A stretch of DNA of 64,000 nucleotides from Variovorax sp. Root318D1. GTDB lineage: Bacteria > Pseudomonadota > Gammaproteobacteria > Burkholderiales > Burkholderiaceae_C. The notes under the pieces are model-generated. The model ran no database searches. It was not told the origin of the DNA and saw only the letters and a list, made by a program, of their open reading frames with translations. The position numbers and the translations under genes are program-made. Shown one piece after another: positions 19,784 to 28,631 of the stretch (position 1 is the stretch's first letter; every line of letters starts with the position of its first letter). The stretch is from NCBI RefSeq assembly GCF_001424835.1, contig NZ_LMCQ01000019.1:293011-357010 (forward strand). Reading direction: 5' to 3'.

Positions 19784-19803
19784 TCGATCGATGCGCCGAT
19801 CGA
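19784..19803. promoter_or_regulatory. Inverted repeat upstream of fdsGB, candidate LysR-binding site
   Basis: Arms TCGATCG (19784-19790) and CGATCGA (19797-19803) with a 6-base spacer, 95 bases before the fdsGB GTG. The surrounding bases (TTAGTTATTGAA) are unusually AT-rich. Spacing and position suit an upstream activator site. That the neighbouring LysR protein binds it is inference. Confidence 0.45.
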
Positions 19804-19898
19804 ATTTGACGCACCCTGGGCGGCCCCACACACTCGGTCAGCCTCCCAGCATCCGCTCGGGGCAGAGCCAGACAGACACCCGAAAAAAGGCCTAGGCA

Positions 19899-21728
19899 GT
19901 GAACAACCACCCAGCCACGACCCGCGAGACAACAAAGGCGACCCCGACGCACACCATCGTGCCGCTCGCCACCGCCGACGAGATGCGCGAGCGCATCCGC
20001 CGCAAGAGCAAGCTCAAGGGCCGCCAACCCGAGGAAGCGGCGCTGCTCGAAGTGCGCACGCTCATCGGCGCGCCCCCGGCCGAGGGCCACCGGCGCGACC
20101 TGCTCATCGAGCACCTGCACAAGCTCAACGATGCTTTCCGCTGCCTGCACGACCGCCACCTGGTGGCGCTGGCGCGGGAAATGAACATCCCGATGGCCGA
20201 GGTCTACGAAGTCGCGACCTTCTATCACCACTTCGAGGTGGTGCGCGGCGACGATGCCGCGCCGGGCCTCACCGTGCGCGTGTGCGACGGCCTAGCCTGC
20301 GAGCTGGCCGGCGCCAAGGATCTGCTTGCGCGGCTACCCGAACTGCTCGGCGTCGAAGGCGGCGACGTGCGCGTGATTGCGGCGCCCTGCGTCGGCCGCT
20401 GCGAGCAGGCGCCGGTCGCGGTCGTCGACCAGCAGGCCGTGCCGCTCGCGACCACCGGCAAGGTGTTGCAGGCGCTGAAGTCCGATCCCGACGAGGCCAC
20501 GGTCGCGTACTTCGACGCCGCCGCGTTCGCCGAAAAAAGCGTCTCGCCCCTGCCCGGCGCCATCGAGCGCATGCCGGCGTTCACCGACTACGCCACCTAC
20601 CGCGCGCATGGCGGCTATTCGCTCGCGGCCGCACTCGTCAACGGCGAGGAAGACGCCGAGGCCATCATCAAGACCATGGAAGACTCGGGCTTGCGCGGCC
20701 TGGGCGGCGCGGGCTTTCCGGCCGGGCGCAAGTGGCGCATCGTGCGCGACCAGCCCGCGCCCCGGCTCATGGCGGTGAACATCGACGAAGGCGAGCCCGG
20801 CACGTTCAAGGACCGCACGTACCTCGAGCGCGATCCGCACCGCTTTCTTGAAGGCCTGGTGGTGGCGGCGCAGATCGTCGGCATCGAGCAGTGCTACATC
20901 TACCTGCGCGACGAATACCACGACTGCCGCGCGCTGCTGGAAAGAGAACTGGCCCGGCTCCAGGCCGATCCACCGTGTGCGCTGCCGCGCATCGAGTTGC
21001 GGCGCGGCGCAGGGGCCTACATCTGCGGCGAAGAGTCGGCCATGATCGAGAGCATTGAAGGCAAGCGCGGCGAACCCCGCATGCGCCCGCCGTACATCGC
21101 GCAGGTGGGCCTGTTCGGCCGGCCGACGCTGGAACACAACTTCGAAACCCTCTATTGGGTGCGCGACATCGTTGAAAAAGGCGCTGCCTGGTTCAGCGGC
21201 TTTGGCCGCAACGGCCGCAAGGGCCTGCGCAGCTTCAGCGTGAGCGGCCGGGTGAAGCACCCGGGCGTCAAGCTCGCGCCCGCGGGCATCACGGTGCAGG
21301 AACTCATCGACGAATACTGCGGCGGCATGCTCGACGGCCACTCGCTGTATGCGTACCTGCCCGGCGGCGCGTCGGGCGGCATTCTTCCGGCGCGAATGAA
21401 CGACATTCCGCTCGACTTCGACACGCTGCAACCCCATGGCTGCTTCATCGGATCGGCCGCGGTGATGGTGCTGAGCCAGCACGACCGCGCCCGCGACGCT
21501 GCGCTGAACGTGATGCGATTCTTCGAGCACGAAAGCTGCGGCCAATGCACGCCGTGCCGGGTCGGTACCGCCAAGGCCGCGGCGCTGATGCAGGCGCCCA
21601 CGTGGGACAGCGCCACGCTCGAAGACCTCGCGCAAGTCATGGGGGACGCCTCCATCTGCGGGCTCGGACAGGCGGCCCCCAATCCGATTCGGTGCATCCA
21701 GCAATATTTTCCGGAGGAGGTGGCATGA
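19899..21728 (+). CDS. NAD-dependent formate dehydrogenase, fused gamma+beta (FdsG-FdsB) subunit
   Basis: A 609-residue fusion that accepts electrons from FdsA and reduces NAD+. Residues ~25-195 are NuoE/FdsG-like with [2Fe-2S] ligands C129, C134, C164, C168. Residues ~225-609 are NuoF/FdsB-like: NAD/FMN site RGLGGAGFPAGRKW (266-279), FMN loop GAGAYICGEESAMIESIEGKRG, an SLBB segment, and a [4Fe-4S] site ESCGQCTPCRVG plus the later Cys of SICGLGQ. In Cupriavidus and Rhodobacter these are two genes; the fused form is a difference. GTG start; its stop overlaps fdsA by 4 bases. Confidence 0.93.
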   Translation: MNNHPATTRETTKATPTHTIVPLATADEMRERIRRKSKLKGRQPEEAALLEVRTLIGAPPAEGHRRDLLIEHLHKLNDAFRCLHDRHLVALAREMNIPMAEVYEVATFYHHFEVVRGDDAAPGLTVRVCDGLACELAGAKDLLARLPELLGVEGGDVRVIAAPCVGRCEQAPVAVVDQQAVPLATTGKVLQALKSDPDEATVAYFDAAAFAEKSVSPLPGAIERMPAFTDYATYRAHGGYSLAAALVNGEEDAEAIIKTMEDSGLRGLGGAGFPAGRKWRIVRDQPAPRLMAVNIDEGEPGTFKDRTYLERDPHRFLEGLVVAAQIVGIEQCYIYLRDEYHDCRALLERELARLQADPPCALPRIELRRGAGAYICGEESAMIESIEGKRGEPRMRPPYIAQVGLFGRPTLEHNFETLYWVRDIVEKGAAWFSGFGRNGRKGLRSFSVSGRVKHPGVKLAPAGITVQELIDEYCGGMLDGHSLYAYLPGGASGGILPARMNDIPLDFDTLQPHGCFIGSAAVMVLSQHDRARDAALNVMRFFEHESCGQCTPCRVGTAKAAALMQAPTWDSATLEDLAQVMGDASICGLGQAAPNPIRCIQQYFPEEVA

Positions 21729-24598
21729 ACGCCCCGTCCAAGCTCGCGGAGCTCATGCCGCAAACCATCGAATTCACGCTCGACGGCCAGGCCATCCAGG
21801 CCTTCGACGGCGAGACCATCTACAAGGCGGCCGAGCGCCATGGCGTGGAGATCCCGCACCTTTGCTACAAGGACGGCTACCGCGCCGACGGCAACTGCCG
21901 CGCCTGCGTGGTCGAGGTGAAGGGTGAGCGCACGCTGGCGCCCAGCTGCTGCCGCAACGTGACGGCCGGCATGGAAGTGAAGGCCACCAGCGAACGTGCG
22001 CTCAAGAGCCAGAAGATGGTCGTCGAGATGCTGCTGTCCGACATGCCCGACCAGGGCTACAAATGGATCGGCGACGACGCCACCCAGCAGCACGGCGAGC
22101 TCAGCGCCTGGGCCAAGAAGCTCGACATCGCGGTACGGCCCGAACTCAAGGCGCTGCGCCGCGAGCAGCCGAAGACCGACATCTCGCATCCGGCGATGGC
22201 CGTCAACTTGGACGCCTGCATCCAGTGCAACCGCTGCGTGCGCGCCTGCCGCGAGGAGCAGGTCAACGACGTCATCGGCTATGCCATGCGCGGTGGCGAC
22301 AGCAAGATCGTGTTCGACCTGGACGACCCGATGGGCGACAGCACCTGCGTGGCCTGCGGCGAATGCGTGCAGGCCTGTCCGACCGGCGCGCTCATGCCCA
22401 AGAGCCACATCGGCTCGCAGCAGGTCGATCGCAAGGTTGATTCCGTGTGCCCGTTCTGCGGTGTGGGTTGCCTCGTGACCTACAACGTGAAGGACGAAAA
22501 GATCGTCAGCGTCGACGGCCGCGACGGACCGGCCAACCACAACCGCCTGTGCGTGAAGGGCCGCTTCGGCTTCGACTACGCGCACCACCCGCAGCGGCTG
22601 ACCAAGCCGCTGATCCGCAAGGCCGGCGTGCCGAAGGACTTTGGCGATACGCCGCGTCCGGACGACTGGAGCGAGTATTTCCGCGAAGCCACCTGGGAAG
22701 AAGCGCTCGCGCTCACCACCGGCAAGCTCTCGGGGCTGCGCGACACCTACGGTGCCAAGTCGCTCGCGGGCTTCGGCTCGGCCAAGGGCAGCAACGAAGA
22801 GGCCTACCTGTTCCAGAAGCTCGTGCGCACGGGCTTCGGTAGCAACAACATCGATCACTGCACGCGCCTGTGCCACGCATCGAGCGTGGCCGCGTTGCTC
22901 GAAGGCGTGGGCTCAGGGGCAGTGAGCAACCAGGTCAACGACGTGGAGCATGCGGGGCTGATCTTCGTCATCGGCTCTAACCCCACGGCCAACCACCCGG
23001 TCGCCGCCACCTGGATGAAGAACGCTGCCCAGCGCGGCGCAAAGATCGTGCTGGCCGACCCGCGCCGCACCGACATCAGCCGGCACGCTTGGCGCACCCT
23101 CCAGTTCAAGGCCGACACCGACGTGGCCATGCTCAATGCGCTGATCCATGCCGTGATCGACGAAGGCCTGGTCGACCAGGAGTTCGTGCGCACGCGGGCC
23201 AGCAACTACGAGGCACTGCGCGAGAACGTGAAGGGCTACAGCCCCGAGGCGATGGCGCCCATCTGCGGCGTGCCGGCCGAAACCCTGCGTGAAGTGGCGC
23301 GCGCCTTTGCCACCGCCAAGGGCTCGATGATCCTCTGGGGCATGGGCGTGAGCCAGCACGTGCACGGCACCGACAACGCGCGCTGCCTCATTGCGCTGGC
23401 CACCGTGACCGGGCAGATCGGCAAGCCGGGTTCGGGCCTGCATCCGCTGCGCGGCCAGAACAACGTGCAGGGCGCGAGCGACGCAGGCCTGATCCCGATG
23501 ATGTTCCCCAACTACCAGCGCGTCGACAACCCGGCTGTGCATGCATGGTTCGAGAACTTCTGGGGCACGCCGCTGGACGCAACGCCTGGCTATACCGTGG
23601 TCGAGATCATGCACAAGGCGCTCGCGCCCGACACCGATCCGCACAAGGTGCGCGGCATGTACATCATGGGAGAGAACCCGGCCATGAGCGACCCCGACCT
23701 GAACCATGCGCGCCATGCGCTTGCGAGCCTGGAGCACCTGGTGGTGCAGGACATCTTCATGACCGAGACCGCCTGGCTCGCCGACGTGGTGCTGCCCGCG
23801 AGCGCCTGGCCCGAGAAGACCGGCACGGTGAGCAACACCGACCGCATGGTGCAACTGGGCAAGCGCGCGCTCAACCCGCCGGGCGACGCGCAGCCCGATC
23901 TCTGGATCATCCAGCAGATCGCCAAGGGCATGGGCCTCGCGTGGAACTACGAGGGCGAAGAGTCCGGCGTGGCCGCGGTCTACGAGGAAATGCGGCAAGC
24001 CATGCATGCGGTGATCAGCGGCATCAGCTGGGAGCGGCTGCAGCGCGATTCGAGCGTGACCTATCCCTGCCTGAGCGAGGACGACCCGGGCCAGCCAACC
24101 GTGTTCATCGACGACTTCCCGACGGCGGACGGCCGCGTGAAGCTGGTGCCCGCCGACATCATTCCGGCCGACGAGCGGCCCGATGCCGAATACCCGTTCG
24201 TGCTCATCACCGGCCGCCAGCTGGAGCACTGGCACACCGGCAGCATGACGCGCCGCGCCACCGTGCTCGATGCGCTGGAGCCCATGGCGACCGCCTCGAT
24301 GAACCAGGCCGACCTGCTGAAGCTGGGCTTGGAGGCCGGCGATGTGATCACGGTGCAGTCGCGGCGCGGCGAGGTGGCCATCCACGTGCGGCGCGACGAC
24401 GGGACGCCGAACGGCGCGGTGTTCGTTCCCTTCGCCTACTACGAGGCGGCGGCCAACCTGATGACCAACGCCGCGCTCGATCCGATGGGCAAGATCCCGG
24501 AGTTCAAGTACTGCGCGGTGCGCATTGCGCGCGGCGGCCAGCCGATGGCGGCGGCCGGCTACGGCACCGGTTCTGGCGTGCTGGCGACGGTGGACTGA
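21725..24598 (+). CDS. fdsA: NAD-dependent formate dehydrogenase, catalytic alpha subunit
   Basis: A 957-residue molybdo-enzyme oxidising formate to CO2 in the cytosol. Order: N-terminal [2Fe-2S] ferredoxin domain (C47, C58, C61, C75), two [4Fe-4S] clusters (CIQCNRCVRAC and CVACGECVQACP), a further [4Fe-4S] at CPFCGVGC, then the bis-MGD domain. The Mo ligand is cysteine C383 in NNIDHCTRLCHAS, where E. coli FdhF has selenocysteine, so no Sec machinery is needed. The C-terminus has the molydopterin dinucleotide-binding domain (GRQLEHWHTGSMTRR). Start ATG overlaps the fdsGB stop. No fdsD gene follows. Confidence 0.95.
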   Translation: MNAPSKLAELMPQTIEFTLDGQAIQAFDGETIYKAAERHGVEIPHLCYKDGYRADGNCRACVVEVKGERTLAPSCCRNVTAGMEVKATSERALKSQKMVVEMLLSDMPDQGYKWIGDDATQQHGELSAWAKKLDIAVRPELKALRREQPKTDISHPAMAVNLDACIQCNRCVRACREEQVNDVIGYAMRGGDSKIVFDLDDPMGDSTCVACGECVQACPTGALMPKSHIGSQQVDRKVDSVCPFCGVGCLVTYNVKDEKIVSVDGRDGPANHNRLCVKGRFGFDYAHHPQRLTKPLIRKAGVPKDFGDTPRPDDWSEYFREATWEEALALTTGKLSGLRDTYGAKSLAGFGSAKGSNEEAYLFQKLVRTGFGSNNIDHCTRLCHASSVAALLEGVGSGAVSNQVNDVEHAGLIFVIGSNPTANHPVAATWMKNAAQRGAKIVLADPRRTDISRHAWRTLQFKADTDVAMLNALIHAVIDEGLVDQEFVRTRASNYEALRENVKGYSPEAMAPICGVPAETLREVARAFATAKGSMILWGMGVSQHVHGTDNARCLIALATVTGQIGKPGSGLHPLRGQNNVQGASDAGLIPMMFPNYQRVDNPAVHAWFENFWGTPLDATPGYTVVEIMHKALAPDTDPHKVRGMYIMGENPAMSDPDLNHARHALASLEHLVVQDIFMTETAWLADVVLPASAWPEKTGTVSNTDRMVQLGKRALNPPGDAQPDLWIIQQIAKGMGLAWNYEGEESGVAAVYEEMRQAMHAVISGISWERLQRDSSVTYPCLSEDDPGQPTVFIDDFPTADGRVKLVPADIIPADERPDAEYPFVLITGRQLEHWHTGSMTRRATVLDALEPMATASMNQADLLKLGLEAGDVITVQSRRGEVAIHVRRDDGTPNGAVFVPFAYYEAAANLMTNAALDPMGKIPEFKYCAVRIARGGQPMAAAGYGTGSGVLATVD

Positions 24599-24689
24599 CA
24601 CGGGCGGTGGTGCAAGCAGCGCTGGCGTTGAGGTGCGCATGGTTTAACCTTTGCGCCCCGACGCCCCTGCACCGCTCACCACCACCGGC

Positions 24690-25037
24690 ATGAAAACCAG
24701 AGTCCAGTTCCGCCTGCGCATCTACCGGGACGACAGCATCGCCATCGGCCCCGGCAAGATCGCCGTGCTGGAGGCCGTGGCGGAGACCGGCTCGATCTCG
24801 GCCGCGGCGCGCCAGCTGGGAATGTCGTACCGGCGCGCCTGGATGCTGATCGACGAGATGAACCACGCCCTGAGCTCCCCGGCCGTGAACACGGCGGCCG
24901 GCGGCTCTCGCGGCGGCGGCACCGCGCTCACGCCCGTGGGCGAGGAAATCGTCAAGCACTACCGCGCCATCGAGAATGCCGCGCGCCTGGCCACGGCGGC
25001 CGACGTGCGTGCGCTGACGCGCCTGCTGGCCTCCTGA
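24690..25037 (+). CDS. ModE-type winged-helix regulator lacking the molybdate-binding domain
   Basis: A 115-residue protein matching only the N-terminal DNA-binding half of ModE: LRIYRDDSIAIGPGKIAVLEAVAETGSISAAARQLGMSYRRAWMLIDEMN. The two C-terminal Mop/TOBE domains that bind molybdate in E. coli ModE (262 residues) are absent. It lies between fdsA and modBAC, all on one strand, so control of molybdate uptake or the formate dehydrogenases is likely. How it would sense molybdate is not evident. The ATG at 24690 begins the conserved domain; a TTG 39 bases earlier is possible. Confidence 0.85.
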   Translation: MKTRVQFRLRIYRDDSIAIGPGKIAVLEAVAETGSISAAARQLGMSYRRAWMLIDEMNHALSSPAVNTAAGGSRGGGTALTPVGEEIVKHYRAIENAARLATAADVRALTRLLAS

Positions 25038-25093
25038 TCCCGTTCTCGCGCTGTATCCGGAAGGATATCGGCGCCGCCCTCCCGAAGCGGCCA

Positions 25094-25129
25094 ACGAACC
25101 TCTCGTCGAGGGGGGGAGGGTTGGTTCGT
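25094..25129. promoter_or_regulatory. Hairpin ahead of modB
   Basis: Arms ACGAACC (25094-25100) and GGTTCGT (25123-25129) flank a G-rich interior that itself begins with a small CTC/GAG stem. It sits in the 113-base gap between the ModE-like gene and modB. It may be an attenuator, a terminator of the upstream unit without a T-run, or a regulator site. It does not resemble the E. coli ModE consensus. Confidence 0.35.
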
Positions 25130-25150
25130 GCACAATTGCGTTGTATCTTC

Positions 25151-25834
25151 ATGAATACGACGAACTCCCTCATCGCCTCGGCCGACTGGTTTCCGCTGGT
25201 GCTGTCGCTCAAGGTGGCCGCGGTCGCGACCTTGCTCGCGCTTGTGGCCGGTGTGGCGCTGGGCTGGGTGTTCGCACGCAAGCGTTTTCCGGGCGACACG
25301 GTGCTGGAGGCGGTGTTCATGCTGCCGCTGGTGCTGCCACCCACGGTCATCGGCTACGCCATCCTGGTCGCGGCGGGGCGCCATAGCCCGCTCGGCAGTT
25401 GGCTGCGCGAGCACCTCGACTACAGCATCATCTTCAGCTGGCACGGCGCCGTCGTGGCATCCGCGGTGGTGGCGTTGCCGCTGGTGCTGAAATCGGCCAG
25501 CGCCGCCTTCGCGGGCGTGGACCGCTCGCTCGAGGCCGCCGCCAGCACGCTGCGGCAGTCGCCGTTCTCGGTATTTCTGCGCGTCACGCTGCCGCTGGCC
25601 TGGCCCGGCATCCTGGCCGGCACGCTGCTCGCATTCGCGCGTGCCATGGGCGAGTTCGGCGCCTCGCTGATGGTGGCGGGATCCATTCCGCAGCAAACGC
25701 AGACGCTGTCGATGGCGATCTACGACGCCGTGCAGGCCGGCCATGACGACTTGGCGTTGCTGCTGGTGGTGGTGACTTCGCTGCTGTCGGTCACGGTGCT
25801 GGTGCTGTCGAACCGGTTTTTCTCCCTGCGCTGA
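25151..25834 (+). CDS. modB: Molybdate ABC transporter permease
   Basis: A 227-residue inner membrane permease with about five hydrophobic segments. It carries the family marker MLPLVLPPTVIGYAIL and the EAA loop EAAASTLRQSPFSVFLRVTLPLAWPGILAG that contacts the ATPase. ATG at 25151 was chosen: an in-frame GTG 30 bases earlier lacks homology. With modA and modC it forms a complete molybdate importer supplying Mo for the two formate dehydrogenases on either side. Confidence 0.93.
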   Translation: MNTTNSLIASADWFPLVLSLKVAAVATLLALVAGVALGWVFARKRFPGDTVLEAVFMLPLVLPPTVIGYAILVAAGRHSPLGSWLREHLDYSIIFSWHGAVVASAVVALPLVLKSASAAFAGVDRSLEAAASTLRQSPFSVFLRVTLPLAWPGILAGTLLAFARAMGEFGASLMVAGSIPQQTQTLSMAIYDAVQAGHDDLALLLVVVTSLLSVTVLVLSNRFFSLR

Positions 25835-25865
25835 TGGCCCGCGCATCCCACCCGTAAAAACCCGA

Positions 25866-26611
25866 ATGCATCCCCTCCGCCTCTTGCCTCTCGTGCTGGC
25901 CTTGGCGCTGCCGCTGGGCGCGGTGGCTCAGCAGATCACCGTGTCCGCGGCGGCCAGCCTGACCGACGCGTTCAAGGCGCTGGGGCCGAAGTTCGAGGCC
26001 GTGAAACCAGGCGCCACGGTGCGCTTCAATTTCGCCGCTTCGGGCGTGCTGCTGCAGCAGATTGCACAGGGCGCACCGGTCGACGTGTTCGCCAGCGCCG
26101 ACCAGGAGACCATGGGCCGCGCCGCCGAGCAGAAGCTCATCGATGCGGCCACGCGCCGGAACTTTGCGAGCAACGCCCTGGTGCTGATCGAGCCGCTGAG
26201 AGACGCGGCAGGCGTGCGGTCGCTGCAAGACCTTGCCGGCGCGGGCGTGCGAAAAATCGCAGTTGGCAAGACCGCCACAGTGCCGGTCGGCCGCTACACG
26301 CGGCAGGTGCTGGAAGGGGCAGGGCTCTGGAGCGTGCTCGAGCCCAAGTTCGTGCAGGCCGACAGCGTGCGCCAGGTGCTTGACTACGTGGCGCGCGGCG
26401 AAGTGGAGGCCGGTTTCGTCTACCGCACCGATGCGGCCGTGATGGGCGACAAGGTTCGGGTCGCCTTCGCGCCTGCAACCTCCGTGCCGGTGACCTACCC
26501 GGTCGCGGTGGTCGCCGACAGCCGGCAGAAAGCGCTGGCCGGCGATTTCGTGGCCTTTCTTTCGAGCGACGCGGCACGCGAAGTCCTCGCGCGTCATGGC
26601 TTCGGTACGCC

Positions 26612-26615
<4 letters not shown>
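25866..26615 (+). CDS. modA: Molybdate ABC transporter, periplasmic binding protein
   Basis: A 249-residue protein with signal peptide MHPLRLLPLVLALALPLGAVA and mature start near QQITVSAAASLTDAFKALG, the typical ModA opening whose serines bind the oxyanion. FNFAASGVLLQQIAQGAPVDVFASAD and GRYTRQVLEGAGLW complete the ligand site, and VEAGFVYRTDA follows. It captures molybdate (possibly tungstate) in the periplasm for ModB-ModC. The modC ATG overlaps its end by 4 bases. Gene order B-A-C differs from E. coli A-B-C. Confidence 0.94.
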
Positions 26616-27403
<788 letters not shown>

Positions 27404-27463
27404 GTCTGTGGCGCATATGACCCTCGGCGCAAAAGCGGCTTGCGGTGGCGCTACGATCGCCGC

Positions 27464-28009
27464 ATGAATCCTTCCATCGATGTTGCCGTCGTGATGCGCC
27501 GAGAGCGTGTCGAGAGCCGTTGGCAATCCTGGCGCTGGATTCTCGAAAGCGTCGGCCCCGACCAGCCCGGCTTCGGCACCGAGCCACGCCTGCTCGAGGC
27601 GAGCGATGGCGCGCAGCGCTGGCTGTACCCGGGTTTCAAGACCGAGCTGTTCCGCGACGAAGTGGAGGGCTACCACCTGAACGCCACCACGCCCGCGCCC
27701 TGCTGGTTCGTGCTGTGGCGCATGGAGGAAAACCCCAGCATCGCCAACGAGCCGCTGGCGCGGCCGGTGGTGGTGAGCCTCAGCTACAACGAAGCCGGAC
27801 GCTGGCTCGACGCGCAGGAAACCGTGGAGCAAGTGCCTGCGCCCGAAGAGGTGATCGAGTGGATGCGCGGCTTCGTGCAAGAGCATTACGTGATCGAGCC
27901 CAAGCGCCGCAAGCGGCCCGAGAGTTTCCGTCCGCTGGTCGACCGCTTCGGCAACGCGGCCAGTGTGTCGACCGAGAAAAAGCGCGGCCACGGAGGAGGC
28001 GATGTCTGA
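27464..28009 (+). CDS. DUF3305 domain protein of the formate dehydrogenase cluster
   Basis: A 181-residue cytosolic protein of unknown biochemical role, recognised as DUF3305 (VAVVMRRERVESRWQSWRWILESV; WLYPGFKTELFRDEVEGYHLN; PRPVVVSLSYNEAGRWLD-like). No metal motif or signal peptide is evident; the C-terminus is basic (EPKRRKRPESF). In proteobacteria it is found with DUF3306, a polyferredoxin, a TorD-like protein and an exported formate dehydrogenase, as here, which suggests a maturation or electron-transfer accessory. It overlaps the DUF3306 gene by 8 bases. Confidence 0.85.
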   Translation: MNPSIDVAVVMRRERVESRWQSWRWILESVGPDQPGFGTEPRLLEASDGAQRWLYPGFKTELFRDEVEGYHLNATTPAPCWFVLWRMEENPSIANEPLARPVVVSLSYNEAGRWLDAQETVEQVPAPEEVIEWMRGFVQEHYVIEPKRRKRPESFRPLVDRFGNAASVSTEKKRGHGGGDV

Positions 28010-28631
28010 GAACTTTTTCGACCGCTGGTCGCGGCGCAAGAACGAAGCGCGCGAAGAACTCGCGCCGCCGCCCGTCGTGCCGGAGACGCCGCCTACCGCG
28101 GAACCAATACCCGTTGCCGCGGGTCTTGCGGCCGAAGGGCAGGGGGAAGCGCCCCCGCCCACGCTGGCCGAGGCCGAGGCGCTCACGCCCGAGTCCGACT
28201 TTCGGCCCTTCGTGGCCAGGAACGTCGCGCCCGAGGTCAAGAACACCGCGTTCCGAAAGCTCTTTGCCGATCCGCAGTTCAATGTGATGGACGGCCTGGA
28301 CACCTACGTCGACGACTATTCCAAGTCGACGCCGATCCCCGACAGCGTGCTGCGCCAGATCGCCAGCGCCAAGTTCCTCAAGCTGTTCGAGCACGAGGAA
28401 GAAACCGAGGAAGAAACCGAGGGAGATGAAACTCCCGCACCACCCCCGGAAACTCCCCACGCCGACACGCCGTCGGACGTGGCACAGTCCGAGCCTCCGG
28501 GGGATCTCCCCAGCCAGCAGGTTGCCGATGCGCAACCCGCAAGCCACAAAACCGATGACCACCACGCTGATCTGCGACTGCAACCAGACGATGCCGCTCG
28601 AGCCGAAGACGCTCGGCGCAGCGCTGGCTGA
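28002..28631 (+). CDS. DUF3306 domain protein of the formate dehydrogenase cluster
   Basis: A 209-residue acidic, proline-rich protein. N-terminal signature is FFDRWSRRKNEAREE; the conserved middle reads LTPESDFRPFVARNVAPEVKNTAFRKLFADPQFNVMDGLDTYVDDYS. The last ~75 residues are low-complexity (EETEEETEGDE, PAPPPE) and probably disordered. Function unknown; association with formate dehydrogenase genes is conserved. Its 3' end overlaps the polyferredoxin gene by 77 bases in another frame, so the disordered tail shares DNA with a functional N-terminus. Confidence 0.83.
   Translation: MSENFFDRWSRRKNEAREELAPPPVVPETPPTAEPIPVAAGLAAEGQGEAPPPTLAEAEALTPESDFRPFVARNVAPEVKNTAFRKLFADPQFNVMDGLDTYVDDYSKSTPIPDSVLRQIASAKFLKLFEHEEETEEETEGDETPAPPPETPHADTPSDVAQSEPPGDLPSQQVADAQPASHKTDDHHADLRLQPDDAARAEDARRSAG

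Noticed and set aside
25094..25129. E. coli-type ModE operator upstream of modB
   Set aside because: The symmetrical sequence found there does not match the known ATCGNTATATA-type ModE consensus, so it is listed only as a hairpin.
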